Origin: Rhizobium sp. CFBP 8762
GTDB taxonomy: Bacteria; Pseudomonadota; Alphaproteobacteria; Rhizobiales; Rhizobiaceae
Length of the DNA: 64,000 nt
NCBI RefSeq assembly: GCF_014841565.1
Contig: NZ_JACYUD010000006.1
Location: forward strand, 236,643 to 300,642
Direction of reading: 5' to 3'
In this document: one piece after another, positions 17,286 to 28,086 of the stretch
Numbering within the stretch: the stretch's first letter is position 1
How the letters are laid out: every line of letters begins with the position of its first letter
Position numbers and translations under genes: made by a program
Notes under the pieces: model-generated
Told to the model about the DNA's origin: nothing
Database searches by the model: none
The model's input: the letters and a program-made list of their open reading frames with translations, nothing else

Positions 17286-18308
17286 TTACGCCTCGCCCCG
17301 GTTGCTGACACCGGCCATGGCAAATGTCGCCATGCCCGTATGGCATGCGGCTGCTGCCTTTACGATACCGGCGGCCAGTGCCGCGCCCGTGCCTTCGCCA
17401 AGCCGCATGCCAAGGGCCAGAAGCGGCGTTTTGCCAAGCATCTCAATTGCCCGTATATGGCCGGGCTCTGCCGACACATGGCCGATCAGGCAATGGTCAA
17501 GTGCTGCCGGATTGGCAGCTTTCAGGATCGCCGCAGCAGCAGTCGCCACGTACCCATCGATAATAACAGGGATTTTCTCCATACGCGCGGCGAGAATGGC
17601 ACCGGCCATGGCTGCAATTTCACGACCGCCGACGCGGCGCATCACCTCCAGCGGATCACCGAAATGATCGCCGTGCAATGCAACTGCTTTTTCCACCACC
17701 GCAATTTTACGGGCCATCACATCGCCATCAGCACCCGTGCCGGGGCCGACCCAGTCTTCCGCCGAGCCACCATAGAGCGCCATATTGATGGCGGCGGCGA
17801 TGGTGGTGTTGCCAATGCCCATCTCGCCAACGCACAACAGATCCGTGCCGCCGGCAACCGCTTCCATTCCGAAGGCCATCGTGGCCGCGCAATCGCGTTC
17901 GGTCAGTGCCGGTTCCTGCGTGATATCTGCCGTTGGATACTCCAGAGCGAGATCGAACACTTTCAGGCCAAGGTCATAGGCCACGCAAATCTGGTTGATG
18001 GCTGCGCCGCCAGCGGCAAAGTTCTCCACCATCTGCTGCGTGACGGTGGCCGGAAACGGCGACACGCCCTGCGCGGTCACGCCATGGTTGCCCGCAAAAA
18101 TGGCGACCAGCGGACGGCGGATCGAGGGCGTGCGCCCCGTCCAGGCGGCAAGCCACATGGCAATTTCTTCCAGACGACCGAGCGAGCCCTGCGGCTTGGT
18201 CAACTCCGCATCGCGGGCGCGCGCTGCGACCAGCGCCTGCGAATCCGGGCCGGGCAGGTTGCGCAGCAATTCGCGGAAGTCATCGAATGGAAGCCCGCTA
18301 TTGGCCAT
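17286..18308 (-). CDS. cobT: nicotinate-nucleotide-dimethylbenzimidazole phosphoribosyltransferase CobT
   Basis: Activates dimethylbenzimidazole (the product of BluB) to alpha-ribazole phosphate for the B12 nucleotide loop. The protein has 340 residues and begins [19 protein letters not shown] like rhizobial CobT (named CobU in some rhizobia). Conserved blocks are [39 protein letters not shown] and the Glu-containing C-terminal [16 protein letters not shown]. The start is ATG 18308 with AGGA eight bases upstream; an ATG at 18323 is less likely. Divergent from cobS, with only 94 bp between them and no room for a full cobalamin riboswitch. Confidence 0.95.
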   Translation of the reverse strand: MANSGLPFDDFRELLRNLPGPDSQALVAARARDAELTKPQGSLGRLEEIAMWLAAWTGRTPSIRRPLVAIFAGNHGVTAQGVSPFPATVTQQMVENFAAGGAAINQICVAYDLGLKVFDLALEYPTADITQEPALTERDCAATMAFGMEAVAGGTDLLCVGEMGIGNTTIAAAINMALYGGSAEDWVGPGTGADGDVMARKIAVVEKAVALHGDHFGDPLEVMRRVGGREIAAMAGAILAARMEKIPVIIDGYVATAAAAILKAANPAALDHCLIGHVSAEPGHIRAIEMLGKTPLLALGMRLGEGTGAALAAGIVKAAAACHTGMATFAMAGVSNRGEA

Positions 18309-18402
18309 TGTTAAATTCCTCATTTACATTTCATCGCCTGAAGTTATGACGGTTCTTAATCTTAGAGAGGCTTTCTAACAACTGTTAACCGGGGATGCGA
18401 CA

Positions 18403-19185
18403 ATGGCATTTTTAGAATTTCGCCATGACGTGGCTCGCTCGGTTGGCTTCCTTAGCCGCCTCGCCGTGCCACCGCATCATTTTTACGGGTTTGATGGACG
18501 GTTGAGCCGTGCGGTCCGGGCGTTTCCGGTGGCGGGTCTGGTGATTTCGGCCATTCCTGCTGTCATGGTTGCCGTGCTGCATGCGCTTGCCATTTCACCC
18601 CTTCTCATTGCGACTCTGGCGGTGGGCCTGCTGATCTGGTTGACTGGCGGCCTGCATGAGGACGGTTTGGCGGACACTGCGGACGGCTTTGGCGGCGGCA
18701 AAACCCGCGACCGCGTTCTGGACATCATGAAAGACAGTCGAATCGGAGCCTATGGCACGCTCGCGTTAATTCTGTCCTTTGCCTTGCGCGTTGCTGCCCT
18801 GTCAGCAGTTCTCGACGCTGTCGGTGCACTCGCAGCGGGCGCGATTGTGCTGCTCGCAGCAGCCATCAGCCGCGCCGCGATGGTGTGGCACTGGGCTCAA
18901 TTGCCGTCAGCACGCGATCAGGGTGTGGCGGCTTCATCCGGGCTGCCGCTGAATGCGTCAGTTCGTTTTGCGCTGATCAGCACATTTGCGGGCTTTGCGG
19001 TCGCATCAGCCTTCTTTCTTCCGCTCTCGGCGTTCCTGCTGGTGCCTCTGATGGTCATTCTGGCCACGGCAATCTTCAATGGCAAGGCGCGACGGACGAT
19101 CGGCGGTTTCACTGGCGATACGTTGGGCACAACGCAGCAACTGGCGGAGATTGCGTGCCTTATCGCCCTTGCACTTACGGTTTGA
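18403..19185 (+). CDS. cobS: adenosylcobinamide-GDP ribazoletransferase CobS (CobV)
   Basis: Integral membrane enzyme that joins adenosylcobinamide-GDP with alpha-ribazole, the last step of cobalamin assembly. 260 residues with about six membrane segments. The catalytic signature [18 protein letters not shown] is at residues 84-101, and KDSRIGAYG follows. The end [17 protein letters not shown] is also diagnostic. It is divergent from cobT. Downstream on the same strand, 19 bases away, is a DUF1289 gene. Confidence 0.95.
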   Translation: MAFLEFRHDVARSVGFLSRLAVPPHHFYGFDGRLSRAVRAFPVAGLVISAIPAVMVAVLHALAISPLLIATLAVGLLIWLTGGLHEDGLADTADGFGGGKTRDRVLDIMKDSRIGAYGTLALILSFALRVAALSAVLDAVGALAAGAIVLLAAAISRAAMVWHWAQLPSARDQGVAASSGLPLNASVRFALISTFAGFAVASAFFLPLSAFLLVPLMVILATAIFNGKARRTIGGFTGDTLGTTQQLAEIACLIALALTV

Positions 19186-19204
19186 ATTGCCAATATCAGC
19201 GGCC

Positions 19205-19387
19205 ATGGAAACGCCTTGCATTCACATCTGCGCAATCGATGCGCCAAGCGGCCTTTGTGAGGGATGCGGACGCTCGCTGACGGAGATCGGCAGTTGGAGC
19301 GGCTACAGCGACCACGAACGCAGCGCGATCATGCGACGTCTCCCCGCCCGCCTCGCTCAACTTAACCCACTTCGGGAGACCTCATGA
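19205..19387 (+). CDS. DUF1289 domain protein
   Basis: Protein of 60 residues with the four-cysteine pattern of DUF1289: [27 protein letters not shown], then [20 protein letters not shown]. The cysteines suggest a small metal-binding module; the function is unknown. It overlaps the next gene (ATGA, 19384-19387) and sits just after cobS, so the three may form one transcript. Confidence 0.85.
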   Translation: METPCIHICAIDAPSGLCEGCGRSLTEIGSWSGYSDHERSAIMRRLPARLAQLNPLRETS

Positions 19388-20085
19388 ACAGGCTGATTCT
19401 GCTTCTCGCCATTCTGGGCGGCGGCCTGGCCGTCCTCCTGTTCAATCATGGTGAGGGCGAGTCCTTTGGTCTGGACAATGATGATTTCGGTCGGCTGGTA
19501 TCGTTGAGTGCCATTGGAGCACTTCTGGGTGCCGGTATTTTGGGCAGTCGGCACCGTTGGGGCGAAACGCTGCGTCAGCTCGCGATCTGGGTCGTTATCC
19601 TCATGGCGCTGGCATTCGGGTACATCTACCGGGGCGATGTCCAGTCCATCGGGCAGCGCCTCACCAGCGCTTTGGTGCCTGGACGCCCTGTCGTGATGAC
19701 CAGCGCGGAAGGCATACCGGAGGTGGTTCTCTACAAACGGATGAACGGCCATTTCGAAACCAATGTCAGCATCGATAATTTCGATATTCGTGCTTTGGTC
19801 GATACCGGTGCCAGCAATGTTGCCCTGTCCTTTGAGGACGCGGAACGGATTGGCCTGGACCCGCGAAATCTCAGATTCACGGTGCCGGTCATGACCGCCA
19901 ATGGGCGCGCCATGGCAGCCCCGGTAACGCTGGAGCAGGTTGCTATCGGCCCCATCGTTCGCCGCAACGTGCGCGCGACCGTAGCGGAGCGCGGACGATT
20001 GGATCAAAGCCTGCTGGGCATGAGCTTTCTCTCGTCGCTGAGTTCAATGCAGATGCAGACGGACGAGCTGCGGCTCCGAGATTAG
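19384..20085 (+). CDS. membrane-anchored retropepsin-like aspartic protease
   Basis: 233 residues with three N-terminal membrane segments (to about residue 82) and a C-terminal single-lobe retropepsin domain. The catalytic motif [13 protein letters not shown] places Asp at residue 140, and [10 protein letters not shown] near the C-terminus is the second conserved block. Such bacterial proteases must dimerise to form the active site. The substrate is unknown. It is coupled to the DUF1289 gene by a four-base overlap. Its stop overlaps the stop of the converging ABC permease gene. Confidence 0.82.
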   Translation: MNRLILLLAILGGGLAVLLFNHGEGESFGLDNDDFGRLVSLSAIGALLGAGILGSRHRWGETLRQLAIWVVILMALAFGYIYRGDVQSIGQRLTSALVPGRPVVMTSAEGIPEVVLYKRMNGHFETNVSIDNFDIRALVDTGASNVALSFEDAERIGLDPRNLRFTVPVMTANGRAMAAPVTLEQVAIGPIVRRNVRATVAERGRLDQSLLGMSFLSSLSSMQMQTDELRLRD

Positions 20086-20843
20086 TTTTTCAACTTGTAG
20101 CCCGTGCGGAAGATATAGGCGACAACGCCTAGGCAGATCAGCAGAAACAGTCCAACCATGAACAGGCTGATGATCGGATTGACATCGGCAATTTCAAAGA
20201 AGCTCCAGCGGAAGCCGCTCACCAGATACAAAACCGGGTTGAAATGGCTGACCGTTTGCCAGAACGGCGACAGCATATTGACCGAATAGAAGCTGCCTCC
20301 CAGAAACGTCAGCGGCGGAATCACCAGCATGGGAATCAGGTTCAACTGCTCGAAATTCCCGGCCCAGATGCCGATGATGAAGCCGAACAGGCTGAACGTG
20401 ATGGCTGTGAGAACGAAAAACAGCAGCATCATTGCTGGATGGGCTATGGAAAGATCCACAAACAGCGCAGCAGTGGCTAAAATGATCAGCCCCACCATCA
20501 TGCCCTTGGTGGCCGCCGCGCCGACATAACCCAGCACAATTTCCACCATGGACACGGGCGCTGACAGAATTTCGTAAATCGTGCCGGTGAATTTCGGAAA
20601 ATAAATGCCGAACGAACCGTTGCCCACACACTGTGTCAAAAGGGTCAACATGATGAGCCCAGGTGTGATGAACGCCCCGTAGCTCACGCCTTCCACCTCC
20701 TGAATGCGCGAGCCGATGGCCGCACCGAACACGATGAAATAAAGCGATGTGGAGATAACCGGCGATACCACGCTTTGCAGCAGCGTGCGGCGGGTTCGCG
20801 CCATTTCAAAAAGGTAGATTGCTTTGACAGCTTCAAAGTTCAT
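20082..20843 (-). CDS. ABC-2 type transporter permease (YadH-like)
   Basis: Membrane subunit of an ABC exporter, 253 residues and six predicted membrane segments. The ABC2 signature region is [19 protein letters not shown]...GLIMLTLL, and [23 protein letters not shown] is the conserved loop before the last segments. The cargo is not known. It overlaps its ATPase gene by four bases (20840-20843). Confidence 0.85.
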   Translation of the reverse strand: MNFEAVKAIYLFEMARTRRTLLQSVVSPVISTSLYFIVFGAAIGSRIQEVEGVSYGAFITPGLIMLTLLTQCVGNGSFGIYFPKFTGTIYEILSAPVSMVEIVLGYVGAAATKGMMVGLIILATAALFVDLSIAHPAMMLLFFVLTAITFSLFGFIIGIWAGNFEQLNLIPMLVIPPLTFLGGSFYSVNMLSPFWQTVSHFNPVLYLVSGFRWSFFEIADVNPIISLFMVGLFLLICLGVVAYIFRTGYKLKN

Positions 20844-21766
20844 GACCGCGCCTCCACCAGTTCGACAAATATGTCTTCCAGTGAACTCTGATGAGTGGAA
20901 ATATCCCGCAATTTAATACCCGTTTCGGCAAGGTCGGCCAGCAGCGCGGTGATGCCGGTGCGCTCGCCTTTCGTGTCATATTGATAGACCAGCGATGTGC
21001 CATTGTTTTCAAGCTTCAGCCGGTACGGTGCCAGTGCGTCCGGCACCGCCGTCAATGGCTCGCTGACATCGATGCGCAGTTCCTTTTTGCCAAGCTTCGC
21101 CATCAGCGCGGCCTTGTCTTCCACCAGCAGAATGTTGCCGCCGTTGATCACGCCGATCCGGTCGGCAATTTCTTCGGCCTCTTCAATGTAATGGGTCGTG
21201 AGAATGATCGTCACGCCGCTGGCGCGGAGATCTTCCACCACGCGCCACATATCCTTGCGCAGATTGACATCCACACCCGCCGTCGGCTCATCCAGAAACA
21301 GAATTTTTGGCTCATGCGAAAGCGCCTTGGCAATCAGCACGCGCCGCTTCATGCCACCGGAGAGCTCGCGCAACATATTGTCCTTCTTGTCGTAGAGGGA
21401 CAGGTCGCGCAGCACTTTTTCTATGTGTTTCGGATCGGCTTTTTTACCATGCAGGCCGCGCGTGAACGATACGGTGTTCCAGACCGTTTCAAACGCGTCG
21501 GTCGTGAGTTCCTGAGGTACGAGCCCGATCATGGACCGCGTCTGCCGGAAGTCCTTGACAACATCGAAGCCACCGACCAGCACCTGACCGCCGGTTGGGT
21601 TCACCAGACCACAGATGATGGAGATCATCGTGGTCTTGCCAGCGCCATTCGGTCCCAGCAGCGCCAGAATCTCCCCCTCTTCGATATCGAGGCTCACGCC
21701 TTTCAGCGCCTGAAAGCCACCCTTATAGGTCTTGGAAAGATTGGAAACGGATACGATAGGTGCCAT
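20840..21766 (-). CDS. ABC transporter ATP-binding protein (YadG-like)
   Basis: Cytoplasmic ATPase of the ABC-2 exporter, 308 residues. Walker A GPNGAGKT (about residue 38), signature LSGGMKRR (about 137), Walker B ILFLDEP (about 157) and the switch His in [11 protein letters not shown] are all present. The C-terminal 80 residues are the regulatory extension seen in YadG/CcmA-type proteins. It is upstream of and coupled to the permease gene, so the two form a transport module. Confidence 0.88.
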   Translation of the reverse strand: MAPIVSVSNLSKTYKGGFQALKGVSLDIEEGEILALLGPNGAGKTTMISIICGLVNPTGGQVLVGGFDVVKDFRQTRSMIGLVPQELTTDAFETVWNTVSFTRGLHGKKADPKHIEKVLRDLSLYDKKDNMLRELSGGMKRRVLIAKALSHEPKILFLDEPTAGVDVNLRKDMWRVVEDLRASGVTIILTTHYIEEAEEIADRIGVINGGNILLVEDKAALMAKLGKKELRIDVSEPLTAVPDALAPYRLKLENNGTSLVYQYDTKGERTGITALLADLAETGIKLRDISTHQSSLEDIFVELVEARS

Positions 21767-21834
21767 GCTTTTGCCGTTGGGTCCATGAGGATCGGTGCGG
21801 TGTTATATGGCATAATTCTCAGGTTTTGCTATCT

Positions 21835-22965
21835 TTAAAGGCTGCAGTGCCGGTACTTCGACTTGCGGGCACGCAGATCGAAGTGAAAATGGTCCTTGTG
21901 GTAGCGGTCGCTGCCGGGTCCGAGCACCGTGGTAAAATACTTGCAACTATCGCCACGCACGGACTTCAACAGGCCGCGCTCACGGAATGCAAACAGCCCC
22001 TTGCTGCGAATATCGATCCGCTTGCCAGAGTTCAATGTCAGGCGTCCGAGGTCAATGGCGTTACCGCGCGCGTGCTCGGACATGGCGGCGCCACGCCGCG
22101 AGTTCATGGTGCGGCAGGAGTAGCCCCCGACATTTTCCAGCGCACTCAAGCCGGATAAATAGCGATAGCGGGTAGACGGTGCCAGCTCGTACTTGACCCA
22201 TTTGGCAAAATTGACCGTGACCGGGCAAGCCACTGTAATAGCAGGTTTTAGCTTGATACCGCCGGAAAGCTGCGACACCTTGATGGGATAGGCAATGCCG
22301 CAGGAACCGCCACTCGAAATCGCTGGAATGTCCTGATATACAACACCCAGTTGTTTCAGCGCTTGGCGACAGGCCACCTCGCCGCTCGGCATGACCGAAG
22401 GTACGGGCCGCGACATGCGCGGTTCAGAACGCAACTCCGGCTCTGGTTCCGATTGCAGCACAGGATTTTGCGCGCGCGGCAACATGGCAACCTGTTGCGG
22501 CTGCGATTGTGCCAGTGGCGGTAGATCAGGATCGTCGCCATCCAGCGGCGGAATTGGCGATCCCGCTTGCACGGGAACGGACACTTGGCGCACCTCATCC
22601 GTGCCAATGCCATCCACAACGGGCTGACTGCCCGTGCCCTCGGCAATATCGAGGCTTTGCTCTTGTGCCAGCCCCACGACAGGCTGTTGCGCGGTGGGCT
22701 CCGCGCCCAGCATCGCATCCATGTTAACGCCCTCGGCCGGAATGGACATGGCCCCAGACACCGGTTGCGTTGCCTCAACCGGCGCAGGATAGGCCGCCGC
22801 TGTTTCCACCGGGGCAACCCGCGCTTGCTGGCTGCGCGAAATGGCGTTGACGCGGGCGCCGTGATCCACCCGCGCTGTCGGGGTCAGCACATCGGAGGTG
22901 CAGGCGGCCAGCGCCAGCAAAGCGACTGTTGCCGTAGACCTGCGCAGGAGAGAGCCGACTGCCAT
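21835..22965 (-). CDS. extensin-like C-terminal domain lipoprotein
   Basis: Predicted lipoprotein of about 376 residues. The lipobox LALAACTS places the lipidated Cys near residue 21. Residues 25-190 are disordered and rich in Pro, Gln, Val and Glu. The C-terminal 180 residues match the bacterial extensin-like C domain: several cysteines, SEHARGNAIDLGRLTL and YHKDHFHFDL. The His-Asp pattern recalls D-Ala-D-Ala peptidases of the VanY/MepA fold, so murein editing is possible but unproven. I chose ATG 22965 because it gives a proper lipoprotein signal; longer frames reach 23040. It is divergent from uvrB. Confidence 0.75.
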   Translation of the reverse strand: MAVGSLLRRSTATVALLALAACTSDVLTPTARVDHGARVNAISRSQQARVAPVETAAAYPAPVEATQPVSGAMSIPAEGVNMDAMLGAEPTAQQPVVGLAQEQSLDIAEGTGSQPVVDGIGTDEVRQVSVPVQAGSPIPPLDGDDPDLPPLAQSQPQQVAMLPRAQNPVLQSEPEPELRSEPRMSRPVPSVMPSGEVACRQALKQLGVVYQDIPAISSGGSCGIAYPIKVSQLSGGIKLKPAITVACPVTVNFAKWVKYELAPSTRYRYLSGLSALENVGGYSCRTMNSRRGAAMSEHARGNAIDLGRLTLNSGKRIDIRSKGLFAFRERGLLKSVRGDSCKYFTTVLGPGSDRYHKDHFHFDLRARKSKYRHCSL

Positions 22966-23251
22966 ATGCGTTTCGCTTTCGCTGGTTATCTGGCGTTTCA
23001 TCAGCCAACTCGGGTCATCAAACCCGGTTCTGATGGCCAAAACCGGGCAGCCGCATGGCCGTTCTCCGGCAGAGCGTCATGCCGTTGCATGCGCGTGGTA
23101 TTTTATGCAAAAGCGGTAAACGAATGCTTTCAGTCGATGAGGGGGCGGCAGATCGTCTCTATCACCATCTCCTTACGAAAACTGGTGATCCGTTGCCGTT
23201 TTGTCCCTCCAGGGACTTTTCATTTGGTGGGACTCTCACCATATTGGCGGC

Positions 23252-26212
23252 ATGGCTAAATCCACGAAAACATCCTCCGCCCCCGGTTTTGAAGAAGCGC
23301 CACAGGCAGGCCTGAGCGGCACGCCGCTGTCCGGTTCCGTGTCTGACTGGGCGATGGAACTGCAACGCATGGCGGAGGCGGAAACCATCGAGACCCGCCA
23401 CGATGTTGCCTCCAAGGCTGGCAAGCACCGCAAGCGCGTGGAAATTGCGGCGCAGAAGGAAAAGACTGCCGGTCTGGACCCTGCGAAGACGGAGCTGGCC
23501 AAGAAAACAAAAGCCAGCAGCGCCAAGACCGCGCGCGGCACCTCCATGGGCGGCTCCACCGACCCCAAGACCCGCGCCGCCGCTGGACTCAATCCTGTCG
23601 CCGGACTGGATGTCGCACTGGAAGATGCGGACAAGCTGACCTCTTCCACAGCCGTCACGGCCACGGTCGAAGCGCTTTCCGCTTTGATCGAGTCAGGCAA
23701 TCCGCTCTTTAAGGATGGCAAGCTGTGGACGCCGCACCGCCCTGCCCGCCCTGAAAAGTCAGAGGGCGGAATCCGGATCGAGATGGTATCCGAATACGAA
23801 CCGGCGGGCGATCAGCCAACGGCCATTCGCGATCTGGTCGAGGGGCTGGAATCGGGTGAGCGCAATCAGGTGCTGCTGGGTGTCACGGGTTCGGGCAAAA
23901 CCTTCACTATGGCGCAGGTCATTGCCAAGACCCAACGGCCCGCTGTTATTCTGGCGCCCAACAAGACCTTGGCGGCGCAGCTCTATGCCGAGTTCAAGAA
24001 CTTTTTTCCCAACAATGCGGTCGAGTATTTCGTTTCCTACTACGATTACTACCAGCCGGAAGCCTACGTGCCGCGCTCCGATACTTTTATTGAGAAGGAA
24101 TCATCGATCAACGAGCAGATCGACCGGATGCGCCACTCCGCCACCCGTTCCTTGATCGAGCGCGATGACGTCATCATCGTTGCGTCCGTTTCCTGCATCT
24201 ACGGTATCGGCTCTGTGGAAACCTACACCGCCATGACCTTCCAGATGCAGGTGGGCGACCGGCTGGACCAACGCCAGCTGCTGGCGGACCTTGTGGCGCA
24301 GCAGTACAAGCGGCGCGATATGGATTTTCAGCGCGGCTCGTTCCGCGTGCGCGGCGATACGATTGAAATTTTCCCCGCTCACTTAGAGGATGCCGCCTGG
24401 CGCATTTCCATGTTTGGCGACGAGATTGATTCGATTGTTGAGTTCGATCCGCTGACCGGTCACAAGACCGATGATCTGAAGTCGGTGAAAATCTACGCCA
24501 ACTCGCACTATGTGACACCGCGCCCGACGCTCAATCAGGCGATCAAGTCCATCAAGGAAGAACTGACGGCCCGCCTTGCCGAACTCGAGAAAGCCGGTCG
24601 TCTGCTGGAAGCGCAGCGGCTGGAGCAGCGAACCCGCTATGATATCGAGATGCTGGAAGCGACGGGCTCCTGCCAAGGTATCGAGAACTATTCCCGCTAT
24701 CTCACGGGTCGCACCCCCGGCGAGCCTCCGCCAACCTTGTTTGAATACATTCCCGACAACGCGCTGATCTTCATCGACGAAAGCCACGTGACTATTCCGC
24801 AGATCGGCGGGATGTATCGCGGCGACTTTCGCCGCAAGGCGACGCTGGCGGAATACGGTTTCCGCCTGCCCTCTTGCATGGACAATCGTCCGCTGCGGTT
24901 TGAGGAGTGGGACGCCATGCGGCCGGATACCATTGCCGTATCCGCCACTCCCGGCGGATGGGAAATGGAACAATCCGGCGGCGTGTTTGCCGAGCAGGTG
25001 ATTCGTCCGACAGGCCTGATCGACCCGCCGGTGGAAGTTCGCTCCGCCAAAACGCAGGTTGACGATGTTCTTGGCGAAATCCGCGAAACGGCGGCGGCGG
25101 GTTATCGTACGCTGGTGACGGTTCTAACCAAGCGCATGGCCGAAGACCTGACCGAGTATCTGCACGAGCAGGGTGTACGGGTGCGCTACATGCACTCTGA
25201 CATCGACACGCTGGAACGCATTGAAATCATTCGCGATCTGCGGCTCGGTGCGTTCGATGTGCTGATCGGCATCAACCTGCTGCGAGAAGGTCTCGATATT
25301 CCGGAATGCGGTTTCGTCGCCATTCTCGATGCGGATAAGGAAGGGTTCCTGCGGTCTGAAACCTCGCTGGTGCAGACCATTGGCCGTGCCGCGCGAAACG
25401 TGGATGGCAAGGTCATTTTGTACGCGGATCAGATCACCGGCTCCATGAAGCGGGCGATGGAAGAAACCGCCCGCCGCCGCGAAAAGCAGGTTGCCTATAA
25501 CGAAGCCAATGGCATTACGCCGGAAAGCGTCAAGGCGCGGATTTCCGATATTCTGGACTCGGTATACGAGAAGGATCATGTGCGTGCAGATATTTCCGGT
25601 GCCGTCGGCAAGGGCTTTGCCAGCGGTGGCCACATGGTCGGCAACAATCTTGCGGCCCATCTTGACGCCATGGAAAAGCAGATGCGCAACGCCGCAGCCG
25701 ATCTCGACTTCGAGACCGCTGCTCGTCTTCGCGACGAAATCAAGCGTCTGAAAGCCGCCGAACTCGCCACGATGGACGATCCGCTGGCACGCGAGCAAGG
25801 CAATGCGGGCGAAGGCGGCGGCAAACGCGGCAAAGCGCCGCCTGCCCCATCATCGTCATCGGCTAGTTCGTTGTTTGCCAAGCCATCACTGGACGATATG
25901 GGTCCCGGAACGGATATGGTCAAACCGCTTTTCCGCAAGAACACGCTGGATGAGATGACCGTAGGACGCACGGAAAAGCCGTTGCCGAACGCCAATTTGC
26001 CCGAAAAGCCGTCGGCATTGACGAAGAATGAGATTGCTCGGGGCGGCAGGATTCAGGCACCCTTGTTGCAGGGCCAGTCGGAAAAGCGCTTGCCGGAAGA
26101 TGACGCCAAGCCGTTGCGCCGCGCCAAGGCAGGTGTCGGCAGCTATGAGGACCCGGCGGATGAGCGTCAGAAAAAAAGGGGACGCGGCAAGACTGGGCGG
26201 CCCGGGCAATAG
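23252..26212 (+). CDS. uvrB: excinuclease ABC subunit UvrB with long N- and C-terminal extensions
   Basis: DNA-damage-recognition helicase of nucleotide excision repair. The conserved core begins at [18 protein letters not shown], about residue 174. Walker A GVTGSGKT is at about 210, the beta-hairpin [12 protein letters not shown] at about 262, DESHVTIPQ and the helicase motifs follow, and the UVR motif that binds UvrA/UvrC is near 807. The ATG at 23252 starts a 173-residue Lys/Ala/Ser/Thr-rich tail without known fold. A second low-complexity, basic tail of about 140 residues follows the UVR motif. Total 986 residues against about 670 in E. coli; rhizobial UvrB proteins share this design. No canonical alphaproteobacterial LexA box (GTTC-N7-GTTC) is seen upstream. 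Confidence 0.93.
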   Translation: MAKSTKTSSAPGFEEAPQAGLSGTPLSGSVSDWAMELQRMAEAETIETRHDVASKAGKHRKRVEIAAQKEKTAGLDPAKTELAKKTKASSAKTARGTSMGGSTDPKTRAAAGLNPVAGLDVALEDADKLTSSTAVTATVEALSALIESGNPLFKDGKLWTPHRPARPEKSEGGIRIEMVSEYEPAGDQPTAIRDLVEGLESGERNQVLLGVTGSGKTFTMAQVIAKTQRPAVILAPNKTLAAQLYAEFKNFFPNNAVEYFVSYYDYYQPEAYVPRSDTFIEKESSINEQIDRMRHSATRSLIERDDVIIVASVSCIYGIGSVETYTAMTFQMQVGDRLDQRQLLADLVAQQYKRRDMDFQRGSFRVRGDTIEIFPAHLEDAAWRISMFGDEIDSIVEFDPLTGHKTDDLKSVKIYANSHYVTPRPTLNQAIKSIKEELTARLAELEKAGRLLEAQRLEQRTRYDIEMLEATGSCQGIENYSRYLTGRTPGEPPPTLFEYIPDNALIFIDESHVTIPQIGGMYRGDFRRKATLAEYGFRLPSCMDNRPLRFEEWDAMRPDTIAVSATPGGWEMEQSGGVFAEQVIRPTGLIDPPVEVRSAKTQVDDVLGEIRETAAAGYRTLVTVLTKRMAEDLTEYLHEQGVRVRYMHSDIDTLERIEIIRDLRLGAFDVLIGINLLREGLDIPECGFVAILDADKEGFLRSETSLVQTIGRAARNVDGKVILYADQITGSMKRAMEETARRREKQVAYNEANGITPESVKARISDILDSVYEKDHVRADISGAVGKGFASGGHMVGNNLAAHLDAMEKQMRNAAADLDFETAARLRDEIKRLKAAELATMDDPLAREQGNAGEGGGKRGKAPPAPSSSSASSLFAKPSLDDMGPGTDMVKPLFRKNTLDEMTVGRTEKPLPNANLPEKPSALTKNEIARGGRIQAPLLQGQSEKRLPEDDAKPLRRAKAGVGSYEDPADERQKKRGRGKTGRPGQ

Positions 26213-26321
26213 CTGGGCCGCGCTGGTTGAGGGCCGTGCGTTACGCCTCGCTTCCATGCATGATGAATGCGCGGCGCTACACGAGCCCGGTTTTTTTGTT
26301 CAGTGCGCTTGCAAGCACGCA

Positions 26322-26334
26322 GTAACATTATTAC
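26322..26334. promoter_or_regulatory. imperfect palindrome upstream of the Fur-family gene (possible autoregulatory site)
   Basis: GTAACATTATTAC, 47 bp before the regulator start, has GTAA/TTAC arms around an AT-rich centre. It follows another dyad (GCTTGCAAGC). Position and AT-rich symmetry would suit binding by a Fur/Zur dimer, but the match to known Zur boxes is weak. Confidence 0.3.
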
Positions 26335-26380
26335 GTGTAGATGACAGGTCAACGGACGCAGACCTGCTGAGGAGTTTGCA

Positions 26381-26788
26381 ATGAGTACGCGGCAGCTGAC
26401 CAAAAATCAGTCTCTTGTTTATGATGCCTTGAGCCACGCGGATGGCCCGCTGAGCGCGTATACGATTCTCGATCAACTGCGCGACCATGGTTTTCGCGCG
26501 CCCTTGCAGGTGTACCGCGCGCTGGAAAAACTGCTGGAATTTGGCATGGTTCACCGGCTGGAAAGCCTCAATGCCTTCGTTGCGTGCTCCCATCCCCATA
26601 ACCACGATGACGAACATAGCCATGGAGTTACCGCATTCGCAATTTGCGAGACCTGCGGGCAGGTCAACGAGTTTCATGATTCCAACATCGACCAGCGCAT
26701 TGCGTTCTGGGGATCAGAAAACGGTTTCAAGCCAAACAAGACCACAATGGAAATTCGGGGAATTTGTGGTGCCTGTGCTGGCGTTTGA
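26381..26788 (+). CDS. Fur family transcriptional regulator, Zur-like
   Basis: Metal-responsive repressor of 135 residues. The N-terminal winged helix contains LSAYTILDQLRDHGFRAPLQVYRALEKLLEFGMVHRL, the DNA-recognition region. The dimerisation and metal part has a His-rich stretch (HPHNHDDEHSHG) and two CxxC pairs, ICETCG and ICGACAG, forming the structural zinc site. The His/Asp-rich loop and the CxxC pairs fit Zur better than Fur or Irr. Neighbours include gamma-carbonic anhydrase, a zinc or iron enzyme, and heme oxygenase on the other strand, so metal control of this area is plausible. Confidence 0.8.
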   Translation: MSTRQLTKNQSLVYDALSHADGPLSAYTILDQLRDHGFRAPLQVYRALEKLLEFGMVHRLESLNAFVACSHPHNHDDEHSHGVTAFAICETCGQVNEFHDSNIDQRIAFWGSENGFKPNKTTMEIRGICGACAGV

Positions 26789-26791
26789 TCC

Positions 26792-27328
26792 TTAGGAATC
26801 CGGCAAAATCGCAAGGTTTGCCGCAAAGATCTGCCAGTTGTTGACATAGCTTTCTGCAGCTTTGCGCAGTGTGCTGATGGACTCGCCATCCAGCACGCGA
26901 ACGGCTTTTGCAGGCGCTCCGACGATCAGGCTGTTGTCCGGGAAGGTCTTGCCTTCCGTTACCAGTGCGTTGGCACCGACGAGGCAATTGTTGCCAATGA
27001 CAGCCCCATTCAAAATCGTCGCGCCCATTCCAATCAACGAATTGTTGCCAATGGTGCAGCCATGAACAATGGCGCGGTGCCCGATTGTGCAGCCCTCGCC
27101 GATCGTGACCGGGAAACCGGCATCCACATGGATGACGGCACCTTCCTGAACGTTGCTTCCCGTCCCAATGGTGATGGCGTCTTTGTCTGCGCGCAACACG
27201 GCACCAAACCAGATGCTGACTTGATCATTTAAGGTAACGGAACCAACGACATGCGCATCCGGGGCCACCCAGTAGGAGCCAGCCGGAGGAGTCTTTGGAC
27301 GTTTATCACCGAGTGCGTAGACTGGCAT
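26792..27328 (-). CDS. gamma-carbonic anhydrase family protein (left-handed beta-helix)
   Basis: 178-residue hexapeptide-repeat protein of the gamma-carbonic anhydrase/YrdA/PaaY group. Repeats such as IGTGSNVQEGAVIHVD, IGHRAIVHGCTIGNNSLIGMGA and IGNNCLVGANALV build the helix. The metal-ligand histidines are visible in VIHVD and IGHRAIVHG. A short C-terminal helix follows VGAPAKAVR. Whether it has carbonic anhydrase activity cannot be told. It begins 29 bases after the heme oxygenase stop on the same strand, so the two are likely one operon. Confidence 0.88.
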   Translation of the reverse strand: MPVYALGDKRPKTPPAGSYWVAPDAHVVGSVTLNDQVSIWFGAVLRADKDAITIGTGSNVQEGAVIHVDAGFPVTIGEGCTIGHRAIVHGCTIGNNSLIGMGATILNGAVIGNNCLVGANALVTEGKTFPDNSLIVGAPAKAVRVLDGESISTLRKAAESYVNNWQIFAANLAILPDS

Positions 27329-27357
27329 GATACACTCCAGCTCGATTGGTATGAGCG

Positions 27358-28014
27358 TCAGGAATCGACGCGCGACAGCACTATGGCGCGCATCGTTTCA
27401 AACGCGGCAATGGCACCGGATATCACGCGGGCCTCGTCGGCTGGCGGAAGGTCGATATCATTAAGCGAATCCGTGAACGAACGCCAATGCTTGCCACGTC
27501 CATCCGGATGACCCGCCAGATGGCGCGCACCATGGCTTTCACTCAGTCCGAGCTTGCGCGCTTCCTTGATGAGAAAGGCAGCGCCAAGGTTGGAACCCTC
27601 CACGACATAGAGCCAACCCAGCGCGGTCGGTGTATCGGAGGTGATTATATCCGAAGGATCGGCAAGTTCCGGGGCAGACAGACCGAGATCGGCGAGGTCT
27701 TGTTCAATCAGCTCGAAACGGTCTCGCTCGGCGAGATCAGGAAGAAAGACGGTCAGTTCCGGGCGATGGTAGAGCGCCCGCAATAGGCCGTGGAACTGAT
27801 ACTGGCATTGCAGAAACAACCCATACCGCGCAATGCTTTCAAACGGGCGCATTCGCATGACGAGCGCATCGAGCGATTCATGGCTGCTGGAGGTAGCGGC
27901 GCGCAGGCTCAGCCAGCGATTGAAGGACTTGGGCACCGTGCTGGCAGCAAACTCTATCGTACCGACGTTATCCATCATGCCCTCATGCGCTGTCGAAGAT
28001 TTGAGATTTACCAT
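27358..28014 (-). CDS. biliverdin-producing heme oxygenase
   Basis: Cleaves heme to biliverdin, CO and iron. About 218 residues. The proximal heme His is in TSSSHESLDALV, and the distal helix is YVVEGSNLGAAFLIKEA with the flexible Gly residues. GARHLAGHPDGRGKHWRSF matches the bacteriophytochrome-associated and HemO-type bacterial family. ATG 28014 has GGGG upstream; ATGs 36 and 39 bases downstream are also possible. No bacteriophytochrome gene is visible here, so iron recovery is the simpler role. It is divergent from dusA and upstream of the gamma-carbonic anhydrase gene. Confidence 0.82.
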   Translation of the reverse strand: MVNLKSSTAHEGMMDNVGTIEFAASTVPKSFNRWLSLRAATSSSHESLDALVMRMRPFESIARYGLFLQCQYQFHGLLRALYHRPELTVFLPDLAERDRFELIEQDLADLGLSAPELADPSDIITSDTPTALGWLYVVEGSNLGAAFLIKEARKLGLSESHGARHLAGHPDGRGKHWRSFTDSLNDIDLPPADEARVISGAIAAFETMRAIVLSRVDS

Positions 28015-28086
28015 GGCCCCTGCGGGGTTTCAAATCAAAACGAAAGGCGTCATAAGGCTCGCAATGAACCATACTGGACCCCTCTG

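Noticed and set aside
18309..18402. Cobalamin riboswitch between cobT and cobS
   Set aside because: Only 94 bp and no B12-box-like sequence.
22966..23251. SOS (LexA) box before uvrB
   Set aside because: GTTC occurs twice, but no pair fits GTTC-N7-GTTC.
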